Shown: one piece after another, positions 44,601 through 53,112 of the stretch
Layout of the letters: the number at the start of each line of letters is the position of its first letter
Position numbering within the stretch: the first letter of the stretch is position 1
The notes under the pieces: model-generated
What the model saw: only the letters and a program-made list of their open reading frames with translations
Told to the model about the DNA's origin: nothing
Database searches by the model: none
Program-made: the position numbers and the translations under genes
From: Castellaniella denitrificans
GTDB lineage: Bacteria; Pseudomonadota; Gammaproteobacteria; Burkholderiales; Burkholderiaceae_B
Direction: 5' to 3'
NCBI RefSeq assembly: GCF_042653765.1
Contig: NZ_JBHSEZ010000028.1
Coordinates: forward strand, 310,001 to 374,000
Length of the DNA: 64,000 nucleotides

Positions 44601-45808
44601 GGTTTTCCTGTTCCGGTGAGCGGGACGAGGCGCAGGCCGTCGGCCGTGTCCCAGGCGGCGTAGGCGCGGCCGTCGCGGCCGGGCAGCAGTTGCGGCGACC
44701 CGGCGTCCGCGGCGGTGTGGGCGAGTTCATGGGGGGCGTCGAAATGCGCGCCCGCGTCGTCCGAGACCCGCGCCATCAGCTTCAGGCCTTCGGCGTCGGC
44801 CTGGTTCCAGACGATCCAGACGCGGTCGCCCGCCGCCGCCACGTCGGCGTGCGCCGCGCCGTCATGGGCGACGGCCAGCAGGCGGCCGGGCGGCTGCCCC
44901 GGCTTCAGCTGCCCGTACCAGAGGGTCGGCTCGCCGTCCTTGGCGGAAAACCAGACCGCGTGGCGGGTTCCGTCGGCGGCGATGGACAGGCCGGGGCCCT
45001 GGTGGGGGCATGCGTCCACCCGCCATCCGGTAAAGGTCGCCCGGGCGGGCTCGCGTGCGACGGTCCCGTCCCGGATTTCCGCGTAGGCGTGGTCCCGCAG
45101 GTCGTCCGCGTCGGAGAAGCGCCAGAGCACCCCGATGCCGCCTTCCGGGGTGCGCGCGGCGGCGATCCGGCAGCAATCGCAACTGTGGCCGGCCAGCCGG
45201 TGTTCCGGTCCGAAGCGGGCGCCCGCATCGTCCGACCAGGCGTAGTAGACGGCCGTTCCCGCGTAGGATTCCCCCCGCGCCTTGGCCGCCTGGAAATCGC
45301 GCCGGTCGATCCAGGCGATCAGCACGCGCCCGTCGGCGTCGACCGACATCGCCGCGAGGCGGTGGGTGATTTCGGCGTCGTCCCGATGCACCCGGACGGG
45401 TTTCGAGAAATGCCGGCCTCCGTCCACCGAGCGGGAAAACAGGATGTGCCCCGTGTACGGTTTGGGCAGCGACCGGGTCCAGGCGACGTAGATCTCTCCG
45501 TGCCCGCCCAGGGCGATCGCGGGCCGGTCCTCGCCCATGGTGAGGATCGATCCGGCCGAGACGTCGATGGTGACGGGGGCGCTGAACGTCCGCCCCAGGT
45601 CGTCGGAGTGGCGCACCGACAGGCGGCCGTCGTCGGCGGATGCCGTCCAGAGCCGCCCGTCCGGTCCGAGCGCCGCGCTGGTGGCCATGACCGGCGCCCC
45701 GCTTGTTCCGTGATGATGAGAAGCCGCCGGGGGAAGCGTCCGGGCGGAAAGGCTCCAGGAGGCCGCCGCGAGCAGGGCGGACAGCGGCAGATACAGCCAT
45801 TTGTTCAT
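44597..45808 (-). CDS. Exported BNR/sialidase-like beta-propeller protein
   Basis: The 403-residue protein has a signal peptide (YLPLSALLAAASWSLSA) and repeated Asp-box motifs such as SDDLGRTFSAP, SVDGGRHFSKP, SDDAGARFGPE and SDDAGAHFDAP, giving a beta-propeller. A HSCDCCR cysteine cluster and several His residues (ASHHHGTSG near the mature N-terminus) could bind metal. No sialidase catalytic arginine set is evident. ATG 45808 is eight bases after GGGAG; an ATG at 45814 is also possible. Its place in a likely copper-regulated operon suggests a periplasmic copper-handling role, which is inference. Confidence 0.82.
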   Translation of the reverse strand: MNKWLYLPLSALLAAASWSLSARTLPPAASHHHGTSGAPVMATSAALGPDGRLWTASADDGRLSVRHSDDLGRTFSAPVTIDVSAGSILTMGEDRPAIALGGHGEIYVAWTRSLPKPYTGHILFSRSVDGGRHFSKPVRVHRDDAEITHRLAAMSVDADGRVLIAWIDRRDFQAAKARGESYAGTAVYYAWSDDAGARFGPEHRLAGHSCDCCRIAAARTPEGGIGVLWRFSDADDLRDHAYAEIRDGTVAREPARATFTGWRVDACPHQGPGLSIAADGTRHAVWFSAKDGEPTLWYGQLKPGQPPGRLLAVAHDGAAHADVAAAGDRVWIVWNQADAEGLKLMARVSDDAGAHFDAPHELAHTAADAGSPQLLPGRDGRAYAAWDTADGLRLVPLTGTGKP

Positions 45809-45837
45809 TTTCATGTCTCCCGATGAATGGGGCCGTC

Positions 45838-48156
45838 TCACATCCGGAACGCCGCCTGCACGTAGAGCGTGCGGCCGGGGTAGGGGTGGTAGACGAAATA
45901 CCGCTCGTCGAACAGGTTGTCCACGCCCACGCTCACTTCGCTGCGCCGGTCGGGCCTGTAGGTGAACTTCAGGTCGGCGACGGTGTAGGTGCTGGTGCCG
46001 CCGTAGACGTCGGGATTGGTGTCCGAGTTGTCCAGCGTGTTGTATTGCCGGCCGGAATACCGCACGCCCGCGCTCGCCGAGGCCCGTTCCCCGAACCGGT
46101 ACGTGGCCAGGAGCTTGGCGCGCCACAGCGGGATCCGGTAGAAGTACTTGCCGACGGATGCCGGATTGGACGCGTTGGCGAGGATCTTCGACTGGGTGTA
46201 GGCCACGCTGGCGGTGACGTCCAGGCCCTCCATCCCGACGTCCTGTCCCTGGTAGCCCAGTTCGGCGCCGCGCGAGCGCACCTTGTCGATGTTCTGGAAG
46301 CTGGTGACGTTCGGGATGACCGTGGTGTCCGTCTGGCGGAAAATGGCGTCGCGCACGTCGTCCTGGAACAGGGAGAAGCGGAACACGCCGTTCCAGTGCC
46401 ACCACTCGGCCGAAAGCTCCTTGCCCAGGTCGTTTTCCGCCCGGAGATCCGGGTTGTTGTTGACGATGGACGAGCCGCTGATCTGGCCCTGGAACAATTC
46501 TCCGACGGTCGGGAAACGGTAGGCCCGTCCGATCGAGGCGTGCAGCGTCAGGTCGTCGGACACGTCGAACGACAGCGACGCCTTGGGCGACACGTGGCGC
46601 CGCGAGGACCCGGGATACGCCAGCAGCGCGGCCGGGGAGGCCTGCGAACCGCCGTAGGCCCGCCAGTCTTCGTAGCGCAGGCCGTAGACGAGTTTCCAGC
46701 GCGGCAGGAATTGCCATCTGTCCTGGACGTACAGCGCCTGCGTGCTGGTCTTGCCTTCGAATGCGTTCTTCAGGGCGCCGGAGGCGCCGGTGCGCCAGTT
46801 CGACGTGCCGAACGTGCCGCTGTTCGTGAAGTAGTGGTCGAAGTGGTAGCCCAGCGCCAGCCTGTGGGCCAGTGGGCCGGACTGCGCCAGCGGCGTGTAG
46901 TCGGCCTTGAGATCGAACGTCTTCCAGCCCGTGCCGTCGCCATAGGTGATGGTGCCGGGACCGTTGCCGGACCCGCCGGCATTGGCCTGCCGCCCGATGC
47001 TGCGCGTCACGTCGAAGGCCGAGGCGTTCACCTCTCCGTTCCAGCCGCTTGCGCGGCTGGTCTTCAGCGACAGGCCGTAGAGCCAGTTGTCGCTTTCTCC
47101 CTGGCTCTCCGCCAGCGCGGCGGCGGGGATGTCGTATTCGCGTCCGTCGATGGCCACCTTGCCGGAATAGACAGGATTGCCGTTCCCGTCCTCCAGGAAC
47201 GTCGAGGTGTCGCTGGAGTACCGCTCGTGCCAGTACGCCACGGACGCGCCCGCCTGCAGATCCGAAGCCAGGTCGTATTGCAGCCTGAGCTTGAACTGGT
47301 CCTGGGTCGTGTGCTTGATGCCTTCCCCGCTTACGCCGAGGACCGCCGTGCGCTGGCCCGTCTGGTTGTCGTAGAAATGCGCGCCCGTCACCGGTGTGGC
47401 GGACGCCGTCGCGGACTGGCTCGATTGTGCCAGGGTGGCGAATTGCATCGGCTGGCTGGTGCTTTTCAGGCGGTTGGCGCCCAGCAGATACGACAGGCGC
47501 CCGATCTTGTCGCCGATCGTGACGGACGCTTCGTGGCCCTCGAAGTCCCGGTCGATGCCGAACAGGTCGAAGTGCTGCGTGAACGCCTTCACGTTGGCGC
47601 GCGCCTCGAACCGCGTGGGCATGCGGGTGGTGATCAGCACCGTCGATCCCATGGCGTTGCCCGGGTACAGGGCGGAGAAGGGGCCGTACGCGACGTCCAC
47701 GCGCTCGATGTCGTCCGGGAACACCATCGACCAGCGGGGCGGGAACGAGTAGCTGTTGCCCAGCAGGTTGCTCAGCAGCATCCCGTCGGCGTAGACCAGG
47801 CCGCGGGCGCTTTGCGTGTTGCTGGTGCCGCGCACCGCGATGATCGAATTCTGGTCCCCGATGAAGCGCTTGCGCACGTCCAGGTTGGGCAGGTATTTCA
47901 GCGTGTCTTCGCTGTTGATGACGTTCCAGCTCTGGAACTGCTCGCGCGTGACGGATTCGACGGAGGCGGGTATGTCGGGGTCGGTGGAGGGGCGTTCGGC
48001 CGTGCCCGTGACCTTGATGGCGGACAGGGATGCCGCGGGCGCTTCGGGCTCGGCCCGGGCCGGTCCGAAGGCGAATGCGAAGGATGCGAGGACGCACAGG
48101 ATCCCGGCGCCCGGCCGTGAGCCGCGCGGGGCCTCCCGTTTGAAAGCAGGATGCAT
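45838..48156 (-). CDS. TonB-dependent outer-membrane receptor (BfrG-like, likely copper-linked)
   Basis: The 772-residue protein has a signal peptide (ILCVLASFAFAFGPARA), a plug (SVTREQFQSWNVINSEDTLK, YLPNLDVRKRF, IIAVRGTSNTQSARGLVY, AMGSTVLITTRMP) and a beta barrel with VGVDNLFDERYFVYHPYPGR near the end. It ends AAFRM, without terminal Phe. It lies between a DUF2946 gene and a BNR-repeat gene, an order I recall for the copper-repressed bfrG operon of Bordetella pertussis. Uptake of a copper chelate is therefore likely; a siderophore role is the alternative. Confidence 0.87.
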   Translation of the reverse strand: MHPAFKREAPRGSRPGAGILCVLASFAFAFGPARAEPEAPAASLSAIKVTGTAERPSTDPDIPASVESVTREQFQSWNVINSEDTLKYLPNLDVRKRFIGDQNSIIAVRGTSNTQSARGLVYADGMLLSNLLGNSYSFPPRWSMVFPDDIERVDVAYGPFSALYPGNAMGSTVLITTRMPTRFEARANVKAFTQHFDLFGIDRDFEGHEASVTIGDKIGRLSYLLGANRLKSTSQPMQFATLAQSSQSATASATPVTGAHFYDNQTGQRTAVLGVSGEGIKHTTQDQFKLRLQYDLASDLQAGASVAYWHERYSSDTSTFLEDGNGNPVYSGKVAIDGREYDIPAAALAESQGESDNWLYGLSLKTSRASGWNGEVNASAFDVTRSIGRQANAGGSGNGPGTITYGDGTGWKTFDLKADYTPLAQSGPLAHRLALGYHFDHYFTNSGTFGTSNWRTGASGALKNAFEGKTSTQALYVQDRWQFLPRWKLVYGLRYEDWRAYGGSQASPAALLAYPGSSRRHVSPKASLSFDVSDDLTLHASIGRAYRFPTVGELFQGQISGSSIVNNNPDLRAENDLGKELSAEWWHWNGVFRFSLFQDDVRDAIFRQTDTTVIPNVTSFQNIDKVRSRGAELGYQGQDVGMEGLDVTASVAYTQSKILANASNPASVGKYFYRIPLWRAKLLATYRFGERASASAGVRYSGRQYNTLDNSDTNPDVYGGTSTYTVADLKFTYRPDRRSEVSVGVDNLFDERYFVYHPYPGRTLYVQAAFRM

Positions 48157-48250
48157 GATGTGTTTTTCCTGACGATGGAGGAATGGCCGCGCCGGGCCTT
48201 TCCGCAAGGCCCGTGGCGCGGACATGGAGCCGGCGCGAAGGCCGGAAGTG

Positions 48251-48652
48251 TCAGGAAAAATGTGGGGGATCGCGCGGGCGGCCCGCGGGGAACGTGCCCA
48301 GCGGCACATGGCCGATCCATCGGGGCGCCGTCAGGAGGAGAAGTGCCAGCAGCAGCACGGCCGGCGCGGCCGGGGGCGTGGCGGGCAGGGTGGCATCGTG
48401 GGCGAGCAGGCCGCAATAGCCGCATGCGTCCAGCCCGTCGGCCGGGCCGTCGTGATGTCCTCCGACCTGGATGCGGTAATCCGCCGCGGGCTGGTTCGCC
48501 GAGTCGGCGGGTAAGCAGACGGAAACGGCCACCTCCCGCGACGGCGCCTCGACCAGCCAGCTGATGGTCGGCGCGGCGACGAGCAGGCACATCGCGAGCA
48601 GGCCGAACCAGGCGGCCAGACGGGTCGAGCGTTTGCGAGGTCCGGAAGACAT
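48251..48652 (-). CDS. DUF2946 protein, CruR-like copper-responsive leader gene
   Basis: The 133-residue protein has a membrane helix near the N-terminus (LAAWFGLLAMCLLVAAPTIS) and the DUF2946 signature DACGYCGLLAHDATLP with a CXXC motif, His residues around it and a second hydrophobic helix (AVLLLALLLLTAP). In Bordetella pertussis the DUF2946 frame cruR in front of bfrG senses copper during its own translation through its CXXC motif and controls the genes after it, as I recall. The same place here, 94 bases before the receptor, suggests the same mechanism. Confidence 0.8.
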   Translation of the reverse strand: MSSGPRKRSTRLAAWFGLLAMCLLVAAPTISWLVEAPSREVAVSVCLPADSANQPAADYRIQVGGHHDGPADGLDACGYCGLLAHDATLPATPPAAPAVLLLALLLLTAPRWIGHVPLGTFPAGRPRDPPHFS

Positions 48653-48715
48653 GGCTGCGGGGCCCGGATGATCCTGTGGTCGGAAAAGCCGTGATGAAAA
48701 TTTGCTGCATCATAC

Positions 48716-48730
48716 ACGATTGAGAATCGT
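48716..48730 (-). promoter_or_regulatory. Palindrome upstream of the DUF2946 operon (possible Fur-like site)
   Basis: ACGATT-GAG-AATCGT is a perfect 6-bp inverted repeat about 64 bases before the DUF2946 start. It resembles part of a Fur box (TGAGAATC core) but the full 19-bp consensus is not met. It may belong to the promoter of the operon. Confidence 0.35.
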
Positions 48731-48853
48731 TCCAGGCCATGCGAACGGCGGGTGGGGCGGCCCCGATTCCGGAAGCCCGGCATTTGCTAGTAAGATGTCC
48801 TGCACCGCGCGTCGGGCGGCGCGTGGACCTGTCTTGCGCCGGAGGAACGGGTC

Positions 48854-49840
48854 ATGGCATCGAGGCTTCTGCGGGCCGCGTTCTGCGTGGCGGCGGTTTC
48901 CGCCGCCGGCGCGGGCTGGCCGTCCGTCGCGTCGGCCCAGGTCGCCAATTTCCATCCCTGCAATGCCCAGCCCGCCCTGCCGATCTGCCAGCATGGCTAC
49001 GGCCGGCGCGTCGCGGCGAAGCGCTGGGGTGCGCCGCCCGAGCCGCTCGATCCCGATGCCGCGGCCAAGGCGCCCCTGGCCACGCGCGATCCGGCGGGAG
49101 AAATCGAGAAGCTCAAGTCCACCACGATCTTCGTGGAGGACATGGACACGTCCGAGGTCCTGTTCGCGCGCGACGAGGCCGTCGTGCGGCCGATCGCCTC
49201 CATCGTCAAGCTCATGACGGCGCTGGTGGTGATCGAGGCCGGCCTGCCCATGGACGGGATGATCACCATCGACGCCAGCGACGTCGACGTGCCCAGCGAG
49301 CTGCCCTCGCGCCTGGCGGCCGGCGCGCGCCTGAGCCGCGCCGACCTGCTGCACCTGGCGCTGGCCTCGTCCGAGAACAGCGCGGCGCATGCCCTGGGGC
49401 GCACCTATCCGGGCGGCATGACGGCCTTCGTCGAGGCGATGAACGCCCGGGCGGTCGCGCTGGGCATGGGCGATTCCAGGTTCGTGGAGCCCATCGGCCT
49501 GTCCAATGAGAACGTGTCCTCGGCCCGGGATCTGGCCAGGCTGGTGTACGCGGCATCCAGGCAGCCGCTGATCGGGGAATTCACCACCGACGCCCAGTAC
49601 AGCATCGACGGCCGGACCTTCCACAACACCAACATGCTGGTGGGGCGCCCCCGCTGGGACATCCTGGCCTCGAAGACGGGCACCACCCGCGAGGCGGGCG
49701 ACTGCCTGGTGATGATGGTCCGGCTCGGCGGCCGCAATCTGGCCATGGTGCTGCTCAATGCGCAGGGATTGAGCGGCTCGCGCTTCGGCGACGCGGTGCG
49801 CTTGCGCCGCGTCCTGGACAGCCGGGTGGCGGCGAAATAG
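48854..49840 (+). CDS. D-alanyl-D-alanine endopeptidase (PBP7/PbpG type, family S11)
   Basis: The 328-residue protein has a signal peptide ending near VASAQ and the serine-peptidase motifs SIVK (Ser116, Lys119), SEN in ALASSENSAAHAL and KTG in LASKTGTTREAG. It is a low-molecular-weight penicillin-binding protein that cleaves peptidoglycan cross-links in the periplasm. It lacks the C-terminal amphipathic anchor of PBP5/6, which favours the PbpG endopeptidase type. Cys36 and Cys45 near the mature N-terminus may form a disulfide. It is a single gene with GGAGGAAC before the start. Confidence 0.92.
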   Translation: MASRLLRAAFCVAAVSAAGAGWPSVASAQVANFHPCNAQPALPICQHGYGRRVAAKRWGAPPEPLDPDAAAKAPLATRDPAGEIEKLKSTTIFVEDMDTSEVLFARDEAVVRPIASIVKLMTALVVIEAGLPMDGMITIDASDVDVPSELPSRLAAGARLSRADLLHLALASSENSAAHALGRTYPGGMTAFVEAMNARAVALGMGDSRFVEPIGLSNENVSSARDLARLVYAASRQPLIGEFTTDAQYSIDGRTFHNTNMLVGRPRWDILASKTGTTREAGDCLVMMVRLGGRNLAMVLLNAQGLSGSRFGDAVRLRRVLDSRVAAK

Positions 49841-49966
49841 CGCGCCGGAAGGGCGGGGCGCTGTATGGCTCCGAGAGGTCGTGTCACGAACGCATACCGT
49901 GGTCCGGCCGGGGATTTGATACCTTGGGCACCGTAGTCTTTTCATCGAGAACCGGATGGGGATTCC

Positions 49967-50647
49967 ATGCTGAAAAACGCGGGTGCCACGCTGCTGCCTT
50001 TGATCGAAGGCCTGCGGGCCGCCGGGGCCGTCGGATTGCGGTATGCGGCCGACTCGCGCCGTCTGGCCGATGCGATCCGCGCGGCGCCGGCGGGGCTGTT
50101 CCTGCGCGAACTCCTGGAAACGCCGGCCGGGGTCGGGGCCGTCTGGCCCAGTTCGGAGCGCCTGGCGCGCGGCATGGCGGCTCAGGTCGATCCCCGGGGC
50201 GACGGCCTGGTGGTGGAACTGGGCGCCGGTACGGGCGTGGTGACCCGGGCATTGCTCGACCGGGGCGTGCCGGCGGATCGCCTGCGGGTGGTGGAACGTT
50301 CGCCGGCGTTCGCGCGGCATTTGCGCCAGCGCTTCCCGGAGGTGGCGGTCCTGCGGGGCGACGCGGCCCGGCTGTCGGACGTGCTGGACGAAAGCGCGGC
50401 GGGCGGTCCGGTCGACGCCATTGTGTCCAGCCTGCCGCTGCGCTCCCTGGAACCGGACGTGGTGTCCGCCGTGCTCGGCCAGTGCCGGGCGCTCCTGCGT
50501 CCGGGCTGTCCGCTGGTGCAGTTCACCTATGCGCCGCGGGGCTTGCCCGATGCCGGGCTGTCGGATGGTTTCGTGGTGCGCGGCGATCTGGCCGTCTGGA
50601 CCAACCTGCCGCCCGCCCGGGTGGTCGTGCTGGAGCGCGCAGGCTAG
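49967..50647 (+). CDS. SAM-dependent methyltransferase (phospholipid N-methyltransferase-like)
   Basis: The 226-residue protein has a class I methyltransferase motif I, VVELGAGTGVVTRALLD (about residues 82-98), preceded by TPAGVGAVWPSSERLARGMA, the pattern of the PmtA-like family that methylates phosphatidylethanolamine. Motif IV reads DAIVSSLPLRSLEPD. It may instead act on rRNA or another lipid. ATG 49967 is taken from frame and the family start; the ribosome site ATGGGGA is modest. Confidence 0.8.
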   Translation: MLKNAGATLLPLIEGLRAAGAVGLRYAADSRRLADAIRAAPAGLFLRELLETPAGVGAVWPSSERLARGMAAQVDPRGDGLVVELGAGTGVVTRALLDRGVPADRLRVVERSPAFARHLRQRFPEVAVLRGDAARLSDVLDESAAGGPVDAIVSSLPLRSLEPDVVSAVLGQCRALLRPGCPLVQFTYAPRGLPDAGLSDGFVVRGDLAVWTNLPPARVVVLERAG

Positions 50648-50673
50648 TCGCTGTTCGATCCGCCCTGGCGCAG

Positions 50674-50745
50674 TCAGAGCCAGGGCAGGTAGCAGCCCGC
50701 GATCTCGGCGAACGCCGTGGCGAGGTAGAGCGGGAAAGTCTTCAC
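50674..50745 (-). pseudogene. Truncated YnfA/UPF0060 membrane protein gene
   Basis: A GTG start overlapping the stop of the oxidoreductase gene (GTGA) opens a 23-codon frame reading KTFPLYLATAFAEIAGCYL followed by PWL and stop. This is the first helix of YnfA proteins, which are normally about 108 residues. The next 80 or so codons are absent; the DNA beyond runs into the methyltransferase 3' end at 50647. The gene has been cut off by deletion. Confidence 0.75.
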
Positions 50746-51713
50746 GTCCCGCCCGCCACGATTTTTCCCGGTTGCTCGTCGGACTCCATGCGGGCGATGG
50801 CCGCTTCCAGTTCGTCGAACGGGAACACCCGGTCGATGACGGGCGCGAGCCGGCCGTCGGCGACCAGCGGCAGGACCCGTTCGGCGACGCCCTGGACGAT
50901 GCGCTGGCGCCGTTCGGGGCCGCAGCCCTTGCTGGACACGCCGAAAATCGTCAGGCGCCTGGCGTGCAGGGCGGCGAGATCGAGCCGGCCCTCGAGCACG
51001 CCGTCCATGTAGCCGACCGTGGCCAGCCGGCCCTCGAAGGCCAGGGAGCGGACGCATTCCGCGAAGACGGAGCCGCCGGCGATGTTGACGATCAGGTCGG
51101 CGCCCCGGCCGCCGGTGGCGGCCATCACGGCGTCGTGGAAATCGGGGGCGCGGGTGCGCAGCCCGACATCCAGGCCCAGGCGTTCCAGGACCGCCAGTTT
51201 TCCGGCCGAGCCCGAGGTGCCGATGACCCGCGCGCCCAGGGCCTTGGCCAGTTGCAGGGCGGTGACGCCCACGCCCGAGGAGATCCCGGTGACCAGCAGC
51301 CACTCGTCCTCGGCGAGGCGGCCCTGGGCGATCAGCATGTCGTAGACGACCATGGCGGCGATGGGGAGGGCGGCGGCCTGGGACCAGGACAGGCGTTCGG
51401 GCACGGCCAGAGCGTCGTGCGCGTCCAGCAGCGCGTAGTCGGCGAAGGCGGCGCGGCAGCGCCCCATGATGCGGTCGCCGGCCTTGAAAGGCCCGGCATC
51501 GGCGCCGGCGCGGACGACTTCGCCGGCCGCCTCGATGCCCAGGATGGCCTGCGTGCCGGCGGGCTGCTTGCGCAGCGCCAGGAGTTCCCCGCGGTTCAGG
51601 CCGGCGGCGCGCACGTGGACCAGCAGCTGCCGCGGCCCGGGTTCGGGCATGGGGACGTCCCGGGATTCGATCCGGATGCGGTCGTCGACGAGTCGGGCGG
51701 CGTGGGCGCGCAT
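50742..51713 (-). CDS. Quinone oxidoreductase-like MDR protein (zinc-free)
   Basis: The 323-residue protein is a medium-chain dehydrogenase/reductase with an N-terminal GroES-like domain (LLVHVRAAGLNRGELLAL) and an NADPH-binding fold with LLVTGISSGVGVTALQLAKA and GRGADLIVNIAGG. The catalytic zinc cysteines of alcohol dehydrogenases are missing, placing it with NADPH:quinone reductases and enoyl reductases. ATG 51713 follows AGAGAGG; an upstream extension is Arg/Pro-rich noise. It is translationally coupled to a broken ynfA. Confidence 0.9.
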   Translation of the reverse strand: MRAHAARLVDDRIRIESRDVPMPEPGPRQLLVHVRAAGLNRGELLALRKQPAGTQAILGIEAAGEVVRAGADAGPFKAGDRIMGRCRAAFADYALLDAHDALAVPERLSWSQAAALPIAAMVVYDMLIAQGRLAEDEWLLVTGISSGVGVTALQLAKALGARVIGTSGSAGKLAVLERLGLDVGLRTRAPDFHDAVMAATGGRGADLIVNIAGGSVFAECVRSLAFEGRLATVGYMDGVLEGRLDLAALHARRLTIFGVSSKGCGPERRQRIVQGVAERVLPLVADGRLAPVIDRVFPFDELEAAIARMESDEQPGKIVAGGT

Positions 51714-51822
51714 GCGAGGCCTCTCTGGCGGGAAGGGAGGGAATACGGTAGCACGGGCCCGACGGGGGGCGCTCGCCGTCCGGCGGCGCATGGATGGGGG
51801 TAAACCATGGTGTTCCGGATTT

Positions 51823-51854
51823 TTTTCCTATAAGATAATTTTCCTATTGGAAAA
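51823..51854 (+). promoter_or_regulatory. AT-rich promoter region with direct and inverted repeats before the FAD oxidase gene
   Basis: TTTTCCTAT occurs at 51823-51831 and 51839-51847, and TTTTCC-TATT-GGAAAA (51839-51854) is a perfect 6-bp palindrome. GATAAT at 51834-51839 could be a -10 element. The cluster lies within 40 bases of the start codon and is a likely regulator site; which protein binds is unknown. Confidence 0.5.
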
Positions 51855-51860
51855 AATGGA

Positions 51861-53024
51861 ATGCAGGCAATGAACGACGAGGTGTTCGACTTCGCGGTGA
51901 TCGGCGCGGGCATGGCGGGGGCTTCCGTCGCCTACCGCCTGGCCCGGGAAGGGGCGTCCGTGACGGTGCTGGAGCGCGAATCCCAGCCCGGCTATCACTC
52001 CACGGGCCGTTCGGCGGCGATGTTCATGGAAAGCTACGGCACGGAGCAGATCCGTGCCCTGACGCGGGCCAGCCGCGCGTTCTTCGAGCGGCCCCCGGAG
52101 GGTTTCTGCGAGCATCCCCTGCTGCATCCGCGCGGCGTGCTGTACGTCGGGACGGCGGGGCAGGAGTCTTTGCTGGACGACGCGCTGGCGATGTACCGGC
52201 GCGAGGGCCTGCGGGCCGAAAGGATCGACGCGGCCCGGGCGAAGACCATGGCGCCGTGCCTCGAAGCGGACAAGCTCGTCGGCGCCGTGCATGACGTGGA
52301 CGCGACCGACATCGACGTGGCCGAGCTGCACCAGGGGTTCCTGCGCGGCATGGCGAAGCATGGGGCCCGCCTGCGCTGCAACGCCGAACTGGCCGCCGCC
52401 ACGTTCGACGGGCGGGATGGCGCATGGACGCTGACGCTGGGCGGCGGCGCCACCGTGCGGGCGCGCGTCGTGGTGAACGCCGCCGGCGCCTGGGCCGATC
52501 CGGTCGCGGCGCTGTGCGGCGCGCGGACGCTGGGGATCGAACCCAGGCGCCGTTCAGCGTTCACGTTCGCCGCGCCGGATGGAGCGGACGTCGGTGCCTG
52601 GCCGGCCGTCATCGGCGTCGATGAAAGTTTCTACTTCAAGCCCGACGCGGGCCAACTGCTGGGCTCGCCGGCCAACGCGGATCCGGTCGCGCCGCACGAC
52701 GTCGTGCCCGAGGAACTCGACATCGCCCTGGGGATCCACCGGATCGAATCGCTCACCAGCCTGCGCATCCGGCGGCCCCGGCATGTCTGGGCCGGACTGC
52801 GCAGCTTCGCGCCCGATGGCGATTTCGTCATCGGCTGGGATCCGCGGCGTCCGGGATTCTTCTGGCTGGCGGGGCAGGGCGGCTACGGCATCCAGACTTC
52901 GGCGGGCGCGTCGGCGGCCGCCTGCGCGCTGCTGCTGGGCCGGGAACTGCCGGAATTCCTGGCGCGGCAGGGCGTCGTCGCCGATCGGCTGAGCCCGCGC
53001 CGCTTCGACGCCGGCCGGACTTGA
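51861..53024 (+). CDS. FAD-dependent amine or D-amino acid oxidase/dehydrogenase (DAO family)
   Basis: The 387-residue protein has an FAD dinucleotide-binding motif FAVIGAGMAGASVAYRLARE near residue 12 and VLERESQPGYHSTGRSAAMF, then a C-terminal GQGGYGIQTS segment near the flavin. The family covers D-amino acid dehydrogenases and sarcosine-oxidase-like enzymes. The start could be ATG 51861 or 51870. It precedes a YkvI-type transporter and an XRE-cupin regulator on the same strand, suggesting use of an amino acid or amine. Confidence 0.87.
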   Translation: MQAMNDEVFDFAVIGAGMAGASVAYRLAREGASVTVLERESQPGYHSTGRSAAMFMESYGTEQIRALTRASRAFFERPPEGFCEHPLLHPRGVLYVGTAGQESLLDDALAMYRREGLRAERIDAARAKTMAPCLEADKLVGAVHDVDATDIDVAELHQGFLRGMAKHGARLRCNAELAAATFDGRDGAWTLTLGGGATVRARVVVNAAGAWADPVAALCGARTLGIEPRRRSAFTFAAPDGADVGAWPAVIGVDESFYFKPDAGQLLGSPANADPVAPHDVVPEELDIALGIHRIESLTSLRIRRPRHVWAGLRSFAPDGDFVIGWDPRRPGFFWLAGQGGYGIQTSAGASAAACALLLGRELPEFLARQGVVADRLSPRRFDAGRT

Positions 53025-53029
53025 AACCC

Positions 53030-53052
53030 GCCCGGCGCCGCGAGCGCCGGGC
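53030..53052 (+). terminator. GC-rich hairpin after the FAD oxidase gene
   Basis: GCCCGGCGC (53030-53038) and GCGCCGGGC (53044-53052) form a perfect 9-bp stem with loop CGCGA, six bases after the stop codon. There is no T-run, so it may lower rather than end transcription into the transporter gene. Confidence 0.4.
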
Positions 53053-53112
53053 GCCCGCGCCCAGGGCGCGCTGATTCGTTCCATCATCACTAGACCATCG
53101 GGAGACAAAGGC

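Noticed and set aside
45815..48097. In-frame upstream extension of the BNR-repeat gene across the TonB receptor
   Set aside because: The frame stays open by composition, but it is out of frame with the receptor and the real start has a signal peptide and a ribosome site near 45808.
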